A stretch of 34,052 bases of DNA from a virus. Below, in pieces: positions 12,335-21,020 of this stretch. Below the pieces are notes generated by a model. It saw only the letters and a list, made by a program, of their open reading frames with translations, did no database searches and was not told the origin of the DNA. Every line of letters begins with the position of its first letter. Within the stretch, counting starts at the first letter, position 1. Both the position numbers and the translations under genes were made by a program. The stretch covers positions 1 to 34,052 of IMG/VR virus record IMGVR_UViG_3300031521_000223; one strand, written 5' to 3'.

Positions 12335-12790
12335 TTACCAAGTAAAAGTATTATATAGGTCAGAAGTATAAATATTTTTATCAGATGAAAAATAATTTAT
12401 TAAGTATGACAGTGTTGATTGTACATTTACGTCAGTAAATTTATCTGGATATTGGTTTTTAAGATACTGATTAATAAATTTATAAATTTGTGGTCTTTGT
12501 ATAAAATTTTCTAACATTATCTGATTATAATCTTTAATAATAGGAGTTGGAGTTTGAGTTACGGTATCAACTGGTGTTTCTTCTGGTATTTTCGATTCAA
12601 CTATCGGTGCTGTTTTGACTGTATTATCAGTTTTTTCAACAGTCACTTCAATAGGTTTATTATTAGTTGACATAACTATATAATTGTTAGGCTTAGTCTT
12701 AATAATGGTTTTTTTACTCATGTTTATAAACGAAAATATCCCTACTAATATAATTATTAATGCTATTGCAAAAATCAATTTTCTTTTCAT
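12335..12790 (-). CDS. Membrane-anchored protein of unknown function, 151 aa
   Basis: Basic start MKRK, then one hydrophobic helix (LIFAIALIIILVGIFSFIN). An extended proline/threonine-rich spacer (PIVESKIPEETPVDTVTQTP) leads to a helical C-terminal domain ending ...YTSDLYNTFTW. This is a signal-anchor with a projecting domain. The ribosome site is weak. It sits among tail genes, but the anchor suggests host-envelope insertion during infection, for instance superinfection exclusion or lysis control. I do not recognise the C-terminal domain. Confidence 0.65.
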   Translation of the reverse strand: MKRKLIFAIALIIILVGIFSFINMSKKTIIKTKPNNYIVMSTNNKPIEVTVEKTDNTVKTAPIVESKIPEETPVDTVTQTPTPIIKDYNQIMLENFIQRPQIYKFINQYLKNQYPDKFTDVNVQSTLSYLINYFSSDKNIYTSDLYNTFTW

Positions 12791-12820
12791 AATATCATTA
12801 TACTACATAAACTTAATATG

Positions 12821-13252
12821 TCAATTGAATGGTGACAAAAATGTAACAATATTAGCGACAACAGTTTGATATCCGCTAGTTATTCTCATATCTACACCCT
12901 CGCCATAACTGTAAAATATACTATATAGACGTATTTGAGTAGATGAGCTTCTAGATATTATTACAGGTAAATTATGTGTAAATGTATCGACTGGGGTACC
13001 AAATTGATATACTGTTATAGTTACTGGTACTAAAATTCCCAAGGCGCACCAAATATCAGATGAACCACTTCTAGCAATCTGTCCTCTTAATGAGGCATTG
13101 ATAGTACCTAACGTTATATAAGATTCATATAATTTAGATTGACCAAATGCCAATAATCCACTGTCGCCAATATATAAAGATATAGAACCTTTATTATCAT
13201 TTTTTAGTGAGGCATAATCTGATGATTGTATAAAATTACTTGGTTTTGTCAT
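12821..13252 (-). CDS. Probable tail-tip structural protein, 143 aa
   Basis: Begins MTKPSNFIQSSDYASLKND, a motif common at the N-terminus of small phage tail-tip proteins, followed by a beta-rich body (GSISLYIGDSGLLAFGQSKL, VTITVYQFGTPVDTFTHNLP, STQIRLYSIFYSYGEG). The start overlaps the stop of the upstream 210-residue gene. Low charge and many S, T, Y, I residues suit a virion surface protein. No specific function assignable. Confidence 0.65.
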   Translation of the reverse strand: MTKPSNFIQSSDYASLKNDNKGSISLYIGDSGLLAFGQSKLYESYITLGTINASLRGQIARSGSSDIWCALGILVPVTITVYQFGTPVDTFTHNLPVIISRSSSTQIRLYSIFYSYGEGVDMRITSGYQTVVANIVTFLSPFN

Positions 13253-13881
13253 AATTGACCGTCCAAATATATACGATAATGTATATCATTACTTGGTGCT
13301 GTTATTATAACTGTAGAATTGTTTACTTTTGCATATCCACTAATATTACACTGCTCAAAAGTTGAGCCTGTTTTTATCCAAGTTATAACTTGTGGCCTAT
13401 AACCTAAATTATGGTAGATAGTAGATGTTGCAGCAGCAACAGCAATGTCAGCTAAAAATAATTTTGTATAATTATAGTTAGTATTCAGTTGAAAATTATT
13501 AGATAATGATGCAGTATATGCAGCGTCTAAACTAACGTTACTAGGCATAAAACCGCATACCCTCCAATATATGGTCGTTGCAGGTAAAGCAGACCCATTT
13601 ATCGCAGATATTTTTGTATTTGTTGCATCAGAACCTATATTTACTTCAATTGCATTTAAATCAGTTCCCTCCCACCCAGATTTAAAGCATTCATGGCTAA
13701 CGTCAAAATTAGGAGTTGTTGACCATGTCCCTATTAATAATGGTGTAAATGTTAAAATATGCGGAATGTTTTGTGAATAACTGCCACCAAAAGCCCCCAA
13801 TGTAAACGAACCGCTAGCCATATAAATAATTTTATCTAATGGATAATCGGTATCAAGCAACAATTTACTAGCGTCTATCAT
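13249..13881 (-). CDS. Probable tail-tip structural protein, 210 aa
   Basis: Opens MIDASKLLLDTDYPLDKIIYM and contains ASGSFTLGAFGGSYSQNIPH, a motif typical of phage minor tail proteins. A C-terminal module TSTIYHNLGYRPQVITWIKT resembles the fibre/tail motif in which a conserved HNLGYxP precedes a short beta domain. It is beta-rich overall. AGGAGTTTAA precedes ATG 13881; it lies between the 87-residue protein and the 143-residue protein. Probably part of the adsorption apparatus. Confidence 0.7.
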   Translation of the reverse strand: MIDASKLLLDTDYPLDKIIYMASGSFTLGAFGGSYSQNIPHILTFTPLLIGTWSTTPNFDVSHECFKSGWEGTDLNAIEVNIGSDATNTKISAINGSALPATTIYWRVCGFMPSNVSLDAAYTASLSNNFQLNTNYNYTKLFLADIAVAAATSTIYHNLGYRPQVITWIKTGSTFEQCNISGYAKVNNSTVIITAPSNDIHYRIYLDGQL

Positions 13882-14145
13882 TTAAACTCCTAAATCAATC
13901 AAATTTTCGCCAGTCTTAGCTATCCATAGCCCATCACGACCATCGCTATCAGCTTCGCCAAACTTGCCAACGCGACTTCTATCATTACGGTTTTTAATAA
14001 AACCAGTATCATCAATAACTGTTTTTTCTACACCAGAAGAATTTCGTACTGCAATACGACCACTCGATTGTTCAATTGATATTCTACCTGATAGGGTTGA
14101 AAATGTTCCTTGTCCTGGATATGTTATTTTTTCGTTATATGCCAT
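13882..14145 (-). CDS. Small tail-associated protein, 87 aa
   Basis: Starts MAYNEKITYPGQGTFSTLSG after AGGAATTTAT. It contains RISIEQSSGRIAVRNSSGVE and VIDDTGFIKNRN, a short beta-strand pattern like the neck of phage fibres, and ends GLWIAKTGENLIDLGV. It directly follows the large baseplate-like protein and precedes the tail-tip genes, so it probably links or caps the tail tip. No enzyme motif. Confidence 0.65.
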   Translation of the reverse strand: MAYNEKITYPGQGTFSTLSGRISIEQSSGRIAVRNSSGVEKTVIDDTGFIKNRNDRSRVGKFGEADSDGRDGLWIAKTGENLIDLGV

Positions 14146-14153
14146 ATAAATTC

Positions 14154-15710
14154 CTACGGCGCTAATACGTTAGCACCATTAAGTTGTGAAATATTAAGCT
14201 GAAACCATTGTAATGGTACGTAGTGTCTTAATCGTAATATTTGAGTGAATTTAGCATCTGCAATGGTATTCTTTATACCAATAATTCTATAATCACCGTC
14301 ATAATTTTCATAATCTACCATTACAACGTCAGATAATTGAAGTGCAGGATTGCCCTTAACTTCTAACTCTATTATATCAGCGTATTCAGAATATTCATTT
14401 AAAACAGATATTGCTAATGATCGAGCTTGGTCTATTGATTGAATAAAGTTATTGCTAATTTCTAATGATTTAACTTCATATTTTGCAATGCTTTCACTAT
14501 TTTCATTTTCATAAACAGTTGGTTCAACGCTAATTTTTTTCCCTGGACGACCGTAGAGCCATAGCTGGTTTATGTTTACGTCAAAAGCATTTGTATTATT
14601 GAATGTAATATCGTAACTATTAGTTTTAAGTTCTACTGCTGTTATTGAAACATTAGCAGGAACATTAGTGCCGTCTGGTAATGCCGCTGTAAACCAAGAT
14701 ACACCAGAATTTTCACCAATAACTGGTTGCTCAATTTCTAAACACGGGTCTTGTAGTTCTACTGTAAATAAGTAAGTTCCGCTAGCAGGCACCACGTTTA
14801 GTCTAGTATCTGATACGTCTTTTGAAGCAACATACTGAAATTCTTGCACGGCACGAACGTCTGTATTAATTATTACTTTATTAATAATGTCATCTTTATC
14901 GACTACTTTAGCAGACACTATATTAGTATCATCAAATATATATATAGGACTATATGATTGGTCAATACGAGGTTTAAATCGTATAATTCCATCTTCACCA
15001 AGCCATAACCAACCCATTTCAGCTTGCATCAATGAACGAATGACATCACCAGCAGTTTGTTGTGATTTTTCAAAGAATAAGAACGGTATTATGTTCCGTC
15101 CAGTACCTAAATCATATTGCGTAGGAGATAAACCAAATTGTGTAAATATATTTGCTAATACTTGGTCAGTTCTAACATTAGCCATAGCAATAGTATCTCT
15201 TATTGGCATATCAAAAATCTGTGTTAAGAAATCAAAAGCAGTAAACTCGGCCGTTTTAGCATCATCGTCAATTTCTGGCATGCCTTGAGTTAATCCAACA
15301 AATTGTGGTAGGTTTATGTTCTTAAACCCGCTTAGAAGTCTCACAGGACGCTTAGGCAGTATAAACGAAGCAATAGGTGATAAAGATCGTGGCGTAAAGT
15401 AATCATCATAGTTTGCTAAAATAAAATCTGCCGTAGTAGACATAACTGAATAAGGGAATTGCAACTCCATATCAATTGTAAAACTTATAAATCTATCAGT
15501 ATAATCAACATATTCGTAAAAATCCCACGCTTGTAATGGATTATCTCCAGTTGGGGCAAGTATATCAGTACCGTTTAAAGTTGATTGATCAAGCGTAAAA
15601 AAAGTTATTTCATCATCATATGTCTTATCAAATGATATTAATACTCCATAATTAAGTTTACGACCACCCATAGAAGCGTATTGGTTAAATAGTGGTGATG
15701 TTATTTGCAT
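14154..15710 (-). CDS. Tail-tip / baseplate hub protein (tail-associated), 518 aa
   Basis: Second gene after the tape measure, the usual place of the Tal/baseplate hub in siphoviruses. N-terminal ~110 residues contain FTLDQSTLNGTDILAPTGDN and DYTDRFISFTIDMELQFPYS. A central region (FVGLTQGMPEIDDDAKTAEF, AFDFLTQIFDMPIRDTIA, AEMGWLWLGEDGIIRFKPR) has the fold signature of gp27-like hub proteins. The extreme C-terminus QLNISQLNGANVLAP repeats the N-terminal LNGTDILAP motif. It overlaps the previous gene by one base. Binding of the 129-residue protein and fibres is inferred. Confidence 0.75.
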   Translation of the reverse strand: MQITSPLFNQYASMGGRKLNYGVLISFDKTYDDEITFFTLDQSTLNGTDILAPTGDNPLQAWDFYEYVDYTDRFISFTIDMELQFPYSVMSTTADFILANYDDYFTPRSLSPIASFILPKRPVRLLSGFKNINLPQFVGLTQGMPEIDDDAKTAEFTAFDFLTQIFDMPIRDTIAMANVRTDQVLANIFTQFGLSPTQYDLGTGRNIIPFLFFEKSQQTAGDVIRSLMQAEMGWLWLGEDGIIRFKPRIDQSYSPIYIFDDTNIVSAKVVDKDDIINKVIINTDVRAVQEFQYVASKDVSDTRLNVVPASGTYLFTVELQDPCLEIEQPVIGENSGVSWFTAALPDGTNVPANVSITAVELKTNSYDITFNNTNAFDVNINQLWLYGRPGKKISVEPTVYENENSESIAKYEVKSLEISNNFIQSIDQARSLAISVLNEYSEYADIIELEVKGNPALQLSDVVMVDYENYDGDYRIIGIKNTIADAKFTQILRLRHYVPLQWFQLNISQLNGANVLAP

Positions 15711-16099
15711 TAAGATACCCCTGGGTATGTACTCATCTGTATAGTTTCACGCAAAGTAAGCGTTACGCCACTAACATTACCACATGTATCTATAATATTT
15801 TGTTCATTTAGTGTCATATAAACTACAACATTAACGGCATTATGGGTAACATCTGTTAATTCTGGAAATACTCCATTTTCAAGTTGTCGGTCAAGATAAC
15901 CTTTTATAATGTTAAATTCAACATCAGTCATATAAGACCAAGTTATTATCCATGTTCGTTTAGTACCAACATAATCAAAGTACATAGCTCCGCCTGCAAC
16001 TTCTACCTCTGTCATCTTATAAATAGGAGACAACACAAATGGAGTATCTATTTCAGGTAGTATAATTTGACCAGTTGAATCTGTTAATTTAAGTTCCAT
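15710..16099 (-). CDS. Distal-tail-like protein, 129 aa
   Basis: Lies directly after the tape measure gene and before the hub protein, where Dit or its equivalent is found. Beta-rich (MELKLTDSTGQIILPEIDTP, FDYVGTKRTWIITWSYMTDV, AVNVVVYMTLNEQNIID). The RTWxITW segment is common in small tail-ring proteins. It is shorter than classical Dit (about 250 aa), so it would correspond to the N-terminal ring-forming domain alone. Ribosome site weak; start spaced two bases from the tape measure stop. Confidence 0.65.
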   Translation of the reverse strand: MELKLTDSTGQIILPEIDTPFVLSPIYKMTEVEVAGGAMYFDYVGTKRTWIITWSYMTDVEFNIIKGYLDRQLENGVFPELTDVTHNAVNVVVYMTLNEQNIIDTCGNVSGVTLTLRETIQMSTYPGVS

Positions 16100-16101
16100 A
16101 A

Positions 16102-18828
16102 TTATATAAATGCTGGCTTACCTTGAGCCTTAAGTACTTCATTTAATCTATCACCAAGTCTACGTGCTAACGCTCGTTCTTCGGCTTTTCCAGCAGTCAT
16201 AACACCAGATAGATTAATCGTAACCTTAGTTGATGAATTACCACCTATTTTACTCCAATCTGGCTGACCTGTTGATTGATTGACTTGTTCTTGTGGTAAA
16301 ACATATTCACCTTTATGTACAATTCCAGCTGGTTCGTTTACACTGCCTTGACCAGTATACCCACCAGAAGCAAAACCTAATGGTGCAGTCAAGAACTTTT
16401 GATATGCCTTTTGCGCACCTGTTGTATCACCTTTTTTATTAGCATCAGTCATTTCTTTATTGGCATCTGCTATAACCTTAAATACTGGAGCATAACCTTG
16501 TCTAAAGCCCTCGGCTTGAGCCTGTCCTTGAGCTTTACCAGCGTCAGATGCACTTGTCTTTAACGATTCTTCTAAAGTAGCAATCTGTTGCTTTAAACTC
16601 TCAATATAAGATGATTGTTGAATTAGTAAACCTGCATTAGTCGAACTGTTGTTAGCTAGAACATCGTTTCTTTGATCACTCAAGGACTGCAGTTGTGCAT
16701 CTCTTTGGTTTTTCAAAGCATCAATATCATCAGCTAGCATCATTCCTTGAACACTTAGTACATCTTGGCGATGAGTTTCAAGTAATAGCAGTTCATCATC
16801 TAATTGCTTTTGGCGTTCGTCTCTTTGAGTTTGATATTGTGTTGCAGCACTATCAGTCTGGGCTTGAAACTCACTAGTAGCTAGATCAGTTTGTTTTTGA
16901 TATGCAGAATTTTCTTGAGCAAGAGAAAATCGCAACTGACTTAATTGCTTATTATTAGCTGTATTATTATATTTAGTTAGAAAATCTATTTGAGTTGTAA
17001 GTGATTTAACTTTGTCTTGATGTGATTGTTCTTCTTCACCTTGAGATTTATTAAATGACGTTAATCTTTCGTTATAAGAATTATCATACGCTTTCTTTTC
17101 ATCAGATAGTTGTTTAACTAAGGCTGTAATGTCTGCCTGTTTACCTTGAACTAATTCGGCAAGTTGAGTTTTAAAATCACTATTTATCTTTGCAGCTTGT
17201 TTATCTAATTTAGCAAATTGCTTTGCCATATCATCTGTAACACCACTACCTGTAGAACCAAGAGTTTTATATTGTTTATTAGCATCAGCTAATTGTTGTT
17301 TTAAATCTTTTAAGCTAGCATTAGTAGCATCTGTATTAGTTGTAGTGTCTTTTAAACCACTTGTTATGTTATTAAACGACATTGCAGTAATAGCAGCAGC
17401 TAAAATACTTAAAACTGCGACTACTGGGCTAGCTGTTAATAGCGACATAGCTATCCTAAGAGCGCCTACAGATTTTGTGACTACAAGTATTCCAAGTGAT
17501 AACGTTCCAAAAGTACCTATTAGAGTTGATAGGGTAGCAATAACTGGAAGTATTGAATTACCATATTGCTGTATAAATTTAATTCCATTTATAATTACAT
17601 TAAAAGTATTAGTGAATGCTTGACCAACGCCACCAAGTGCGCCCTGAATATTGGTGCTACCAATAGTATTGAATATATTTACCATTCCTTGCTGAATATT
17701 CTGTTGTAGAACAGCAAAACTTGTGCCTATACCAGTTGATGCGTTTTTAGCTTGTTGTTGAAAACTTGGTAAAACTCCGTTACCTTTAATATCTAAATCG
17801 ACTAGTGCATTAGAAAAATCGCTTAATGATAGTTTACCGTCTTGCATTGACTTATATAGACCTTGACCATTATTAGCATATTCGGCTAATTTACCAGAAC
17901 CTAACCCTAATGCAGTACCGACCTGTTGTAGTTGTGCTGGCATAGCTGATTCTAGCGATTTCCAGTCTTGTAATTCAGGCTTACCCTTTGCAAGTGCTTG
18001 TCTGAACTGTTCCATTGCAGCTGTCTGACTAGCCATTGGGCTACCACTAGCTAATAGAGCATCATTAAACGCTAAAGCAACTGTAGTTGCATCGCGTACA
18101 TTACCAGTCATAGGTGTAAATGACTCAGTTAAACTTGTAATGTCATTTAAACTTGTTGGTAAACCTTTAACTCCTGCAACTAATCTTTTCATTGCCATTG
18201 TTGCATCATCGGAACTAATACCAAAGTTGGCCATAACTTTAGGAAAGTTATTGATAGTATCTGCACGCGCTACAGCATCGTTAAGCTGAGAACCAATAGC
18301 AGCACCTAAAGCTAATGCAGCCGTTGCAGCAGCAGCAAAACCAATTCGCATAAGATTAGTTGATGATGATACATTATCACCAGTATTTTTAAGCGATGTT
18401 GATAGCCTATCTTGTGCAGTTGATTGACTTAAAACTGCACCTTTCAGCGAATTAGTTGCTGAAATTGCTTGTATTGAACCTTGACCATACTTTTGTACAG
18501 CATTAGAAGCACGAATTGTAGCAGTCTCAACGCGCATGTTTGCACGTTCTACGGCTATGAATTGGCTTTGAATCTTAGGAGTGTATTGGGATAATGTCTG
18601 ATATGATGCCTGTGCGCTTGTTTTAGCGTCATCTACAAGCTTTTGTGCAGCAGATGAACTTGTACTCGTACCAGAAGATTTACTACTACCTGAAGCCTTA
18701 GATGATGTTTGCGCCATCTTCTTGTAAGAGTCATTCACAATCTTTTCAGCCGTTGCAGTATCTTTTCTAAGCTGATCTAAAGATAACCTTACATCATATG
18801 AAATACTACCAACATTTGTATTAGCCAT
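16102..18828 (-). CDS. Tail tape measure protein, 908 aa
   Basis: The largest gene of the genome. The N-terminal region has heptad helices and an S/T-rich stretch. Residues ~190-390 carry the conserved tape-measure block (FGISSDDATMAMKRLVAGVK, GLPTSLNDITSLTESFTPM, YKSMQDGKLSLSDFSNALVD). Membrane-like helices lie at about 425-485 (GTLSLGILVVTKSVGALRIA, VVAVLSILAAAITAM). A long coiled coil rich in Q/K/D/L follows (~500-770). The C-terminus FASGGYTGQGSVNEPAGIVH-KGEYVLP is typical of tape measures. By the usual ~0.15 nm per residue rule the tail would be roughly 130-140 nm. Preceded by two chaperone-like genes. Confidence 0.92.
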   Translation of the reverse strand: MANTNVGSISYDVRLSLDQLRKDTATAEKIVNDSYKKMAQTSSKASGSSKSSGTSTSSSAAQKLVDDAKTSAQASYQTLSQYTPKIQSQFIAVERANMRVETATIRASNAVQKYGQGSIQAISATNSLKGAVLSQSTAQDRLSTSLKNTGDNVSSSTNLMRIGFAAAATAALALGAAIGSQLNDAVARADTINNFPKVMANFGISSDDATMAMKRLVAGVKGLPTSLNDITSLTESFTPMTGNVRDATTVALAFNDALLASGSPMASQTAAMEQFRQALAKGKPELQDWKSLESAMPAQLQQVGTALGLGSGKLAEYANNGQGLYKSMQDGKLSLSDFSNALVDLDIKGNGVLPSFQQQAKNASTGIGTSFAVLQQNIQQGMVNIFNTIGSTNIQGALGGVGQAFTNTFNVIINGIKFIQQYGNSILPVIATLSTLIGTFGTLSLGILVVTKSVGALRIAMSLLTASPVVAVLSILAAAITAMSFNNITSGLKDTTTNTDATNASLKDLKQQLADANKQYKTLGSTGSGVTDDMAKQFAKLDKQAAKINSDFKTQLAELVQGKQADITALVKQLSDEKKAYDNSYNERLTSFNKSQGEEEQSHQDKVKSLTTQIDFLTKYNNTANNKQLSQLRFSLAQENSAYQKQTDLATSEFQAQTDSAATQYQTQRDERQKQLDDELLLLETHRQDVLSVQGMMLADDIDALKNQRDAQLQSLSDQRNDVLANNSSTNAGLLIQQSSYIESLKQQIATLEESLKTSASDAGKAQGQAQAEGFRQGYAPVFKVIADANKEMTDANKKGDTTGAQKAYQKFLTAPLGFASGGYTGQGSVNEPAGIVHKGEYVLPQEQVNQSTGQPDWSKIGGNSSTKVTINLSGVMTAGKAEERALARRLGDRLNEVLKAQGKPAFI

Positions 18829-19184
18829 TATATATCAGCCCTGTCTATAAATGGTCTAACTGCTGTATTAAAATCATTAGCTTGTGTTTTGAAACTATTA
18901 CCTATCATAGTACTATGAGCGTAGTCTACCATTTTAGATGCCCATACTTTTTTGCATCCCTCAATTAAAGCAACAGCTTCTTCAAGCGTTATTTCATTTC
19001 TTTTCATAGCTCGTATTCCAGGCCAGCCAAAATAATAACCAAATTCTGAATATAAATATACTTCTGGTGATACAGAAGATGATTTATTAGTATTCCTAGA
19101 CAATCGACGTTTAGTCTTTTCAATATACCTATTTTTTTCTTCAATAGGCATTTTATCAAGGATACTAATAGGCTTTTTTTCCAT
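18828..19184 (-). CDS. Second tail-assembly-chaperone-like protein, 118 aa
   Basis: Immediately follows the first chaperone-like gene: its ATG (19184-19182) is the codon right after that gene's TAA and is in the same frame. Basic N-terminus (RYIEKTKRRLSRNTNKSS), then VYLYSEFGYYFGWPGIRAMK and LEEAVALIEGCKKVWASKM. The FGWP-x(5)-EAVALI pattern resembles the C-terminal part of two-part tail chaperones (G/GT type). It ends at the tape measure start. Whether it is made alone by re-initiation or as a read-through fusion cannot be settled from sequence. Confidence 0.7.
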   Translation of the reverse strand: MEKKPISILDKMPIEEKNRYIEKTKRRLSRNTNKSSSVSPEVYLYSEFGYYFGWPGIRAMKRNEITLEEAVALIEGCKKVWASKMVDYAHSTMIGNSFKTQANDFNTAVRPFIDRADI

Positions 19185-19676
19185 TTAAGATTTAACCTCG
19201 TCTACAACCTCGGTTTTAATAGATTCAGCTTGTTCTACTGTAATTGGTTCAGGTTTTTTAATAATAATAGGATTAAACATTTTATTAAATAATTCCATAC
19301 GTTCATTATCACTTAATGTATTAAGTAGAATATCAACTGCACTAGGGTCTGAATGGCTAAAACAAGTTTTATAGATAGTAAGTTCATAAGCTTTTATTTG
19401 TTCTATTTCATTTTGTAATGCTGTAATATATTTAGATAACTTTTTAAGTTCTTTTTCTTGTGCATCTGTTAATTTACCAGTAAGGCTATAATCATCAACA
19501 TTAATATCATTTAATTCATTAATTATTTCATTTTGGCGGCGTAATCGTTTAGATATTTCTAACCGTTCACCAGCCCCTGGTTGTCGGACTTTGAACTCGC
19601 CCAACTCTTCAATAAATAAGCTTTTAGTATTTTGTAGATTGCTTAAACTGAATTGAAAATCATATGTTTCAGTCAT
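19185..19676 (-). CDS. Tail assembly chaperone, 163 aa
   Basis: Located between the major tail protein and the tape measure, the standard position of the G-type chaperone that coats the tape measure during tail assembly. Begins MTETYDFQFSLSNLQNTKSL. Residues 40-100 form a long charged helix (RLEISKRLRRQNEIINELND ... LTDAQEKELKKLSKYITALQ), followed by HSDPSAVDILLNTLSDNERM and an acidic tail. AAGGAGTATACG precedes ATG 19676. It has its own extended -10 promoter behind a terminator-like hairpin, suggesting that chaperone dosage is tuned separately from the tube protein. Confidence 0.8.
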   Translation of the reverse strand: MTETYDFQFSLSNLQNTKSLFIEELGEFKVRQPGAGERLEISKRLRRQNEIINELNDINVDDYSLTGKLTDAQEKELKKLSKYITALQNEIEQIKAYELTIYKTCFSHSDPSAVDILLNTLSDNERMELFNKMFNPIIIKKPEPITVEQAESIKTEVVDEVKS

Positions 19677-19724
19677 CGTATACTCCTTGGAGTTATTTTA
19701 TAAAATAGCAATTATGCTACATAT

Positions 19725-19733
19725 ATTATATCA
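19725..19733 (-). promoter_or_regulatory. Extended -10 promoter for the tail-assembly genes
   Basis: TGATATAAT (19733-19725) read on the minus strand, just downstream of the hairpin at 19741-19770. No -35 of note (TGGGCT at 17 bp). Confidence 0.55.
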
Positions 19734-19740
19734 CCTAAAC

Positions 19741-19770
19741 AATAAACAGCCCATTGCTGGACTGCTATTG
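19741..19770 (-). terminator. Terminator or attenuator after the major tail protein gene
   Basis: Minus strand: AATAGCAGTCC, loop AGCAAT, GGGCTGTTTATT, then GTTT. A stable stem with short U-rich tail directly after the tail tube gene; it would reduce read-through into the chaperone genes. Confidence 0.6.
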
Positions 19771-19802
19771 ATTTATTGAACTGTACTTTATTTTAGTATT
19801 GA

Positions 19803-20282
19803 TTAGCTACCGATAGTACCATAAATAATCTGTCCAAGTGGGTTGACTTGTGGATAGATATGGATAACTACTGAAAGGTCATCAGTTGCATTTCTTTCAC
19901 TCTTATCTTCAAAGGAGACACGAGCTACTGGGAATGTTACATCACGCTCTTCATCAGCTTCACATTCGTAGTGTAATGCTACTAATACTGTTTCAGGTAG
20001 AGTACAAGTTGATCCACCAAATACCATTGACGTACCATCAAAGTTATCTGGGAAGAAATATTGTAAATCTGACCATTTATTAGGGAAGAAAATTACATCG
20101 AATGATGGGTCGTCTAACTGATTGCTTGGTGTTGTTGTTGTTCCTGATAAACGTGAACTTTTGCGTAATACTTGTGATACATTGGCAGTTAATGGGCCAA
20201 GAAAATCACTTGGTATGAGTGTACTACCGATTTCTACGCTAAGTTTACCGCCCATTGGGTCTGTTGCTGTTGGGAATGGCAT
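19803..20282 (-). CDS. Major tail (tube) protein, 159 aa
   Basis: Start set at ATG 20282 (MPFPTATDPMGGKLSVEIGS), preceded by GAAAGGAGAAACAAA; the upstream in-frame starts are within the previous gene. Beta-sandwich composition (LSVEIGSTLIPSDFLGPLTA ... VTFPVARVSFEDKSER ... LSVVIHIYPQVNPLGQI). Size and place between the tail terminator and chaperone genes fit the tube subunit that polymerises around the tape measure. A strong ribosome site and a downstream hairpin suit an abundant protein. Confidence 0.78.
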   Translation of the reverse strand: MPFPTATDPMGGKLSVEIGSTLIPSDFLGPLTANVSQVLRKSSRLSGTTTTPSNQLDDPSFDVIFFPNKWSDLQYFFPDNFDGTSMVFGGSTCTLPETVLVALHYECEADEERDVTFPVARVSFEDKSERNATDDLSVVIHIYPQVNPLGQIIYGTIGS

Positions 20283-20295
20283 TTTGTTTCTCCTT

Positions 20296-20697
20296 TCAAA
20301 GAGATTTTTTATAAATAATCTGACCCGTAATGCTATATATAATCCTATTGTTAGCATCTAAGCCGACATTAGTTATAGAAGCAGTTGGTCTGATAAGTAC
20401 ATTTGAGTAAGTTTGTAATGAAATGGGTGGCACGGCTGGTAATTCGCATACTGTTGAGTAACTTTCTGATAGGAAGTCTAATACTTCGTTTAACAGTTTA
20501 TAACCATCAACATCTGAATTACCCCTAGCGAGAAGTTCGAATGACTGAGACTTTCTCGTACCTTTTGATATTGGGTCGCCTACATCAGCGATATAGAGAC
20601 CTTTTTTATCAAGAGTAAGTTTTTGAAAGAACAAATTTGTATCAATAACACCAAAACCGTTATCTTCTAATAGTTTTAAAAAGCTTAATGTTATCAT
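20296..20697 (-). CDS. Tail terminator-like / minor capsid protein, 133 aa
   Basis: Fourth of the head-tail joining genes. Reads MITLSFLKLLEDNGFGVIDT; mid-region KGTRKSQSFELLARGNSDVD and LLNEVLDFLSESYSTVCELP match the small tail-terminator/minor capsid proteins (DUF806-like) that cap the tail tube. The C-terminal beta hairpins (NVGLDANNRIIYSITGQIIY) fit this. Its start overlaps the gp10-like stop (4 bp). The precise family is inferred from order and size. Confidence 0.68.
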   Translation of the reverse strand: MITLSFLKLLEDNGFGVIDTNLFFQKLTLDKKGLYIADVGDPISKGTRKSQSFELLARGNSDVDGYKLLNEVLDFLSESYSTVCELPAVPPISLQTYSNVLIRPTASITNVGLDANNRIIYSITGQIIYKKSL

Positions 20698-21020
20698 AGT
20701 TCACTCATATCCACATATTTTTTAATGTTTTCTTTTGCTACGCTCTCGCCTGCTCGTTGCAAATAGTAGAGAGTTTGCGGGTGTAAATTATTCTCAAAGT
20801 GTCTACGCCTTGCATACGGTACTGAATTACTACCAAATACTACAGAACGACCACCTTCAGGGTTTTTCTCGACACGTCCGTCATTTACTAAAGCTCCAGT
20901 TAAAACAGGTGCTAGCATTGTTGCTCTGGTAAGAATAACACCAGTCATGACATCTTCTATTCTATCCGTAACGGTAGATTGTTGTGTAGCCCATTTAGAT
21001 AGCGTAGATTTAACTGCCAT
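20694..21020 (-). CDS. HK97 gp10-like tail completion protein, 108 aa
   Basis: ATG 21020 is used because GGAGTTCGATT precedes it; it overlaps the upstream stop by 11 bases. Residues ITDRIEDV-like helix then MLAPVLTGALVNDGRVEKNP and SVVFGSNSVPYARRRHFENN are the classic gp10 pattern (P-x-TG-x-L, then VxYAxxxxFE). Such proteins complete the tail end that joins the head. The C-terminal helix (YYLQRAGESVAKENIKKYVD) is also typical. Confidence 0.82.
   Translation of the reverse strand: MAVKSTLSKWATQQSTVTDRIEDVMTGVILTRATMLAPVLTGALVNDGRVEKNPEGGRSVVFGSNSVPYARRRHFENNLHPQTLYYLQRAGESVAKENIKKYVDMSEL

Noticed and set aside
19160-19200. -1 frameshift site for the tail chaperones (A7 run)
   Set aside because: The A-run lies after the stop codon of the first gene and the second gene is in the same frame, so a -1 slip would not produce a fusion.
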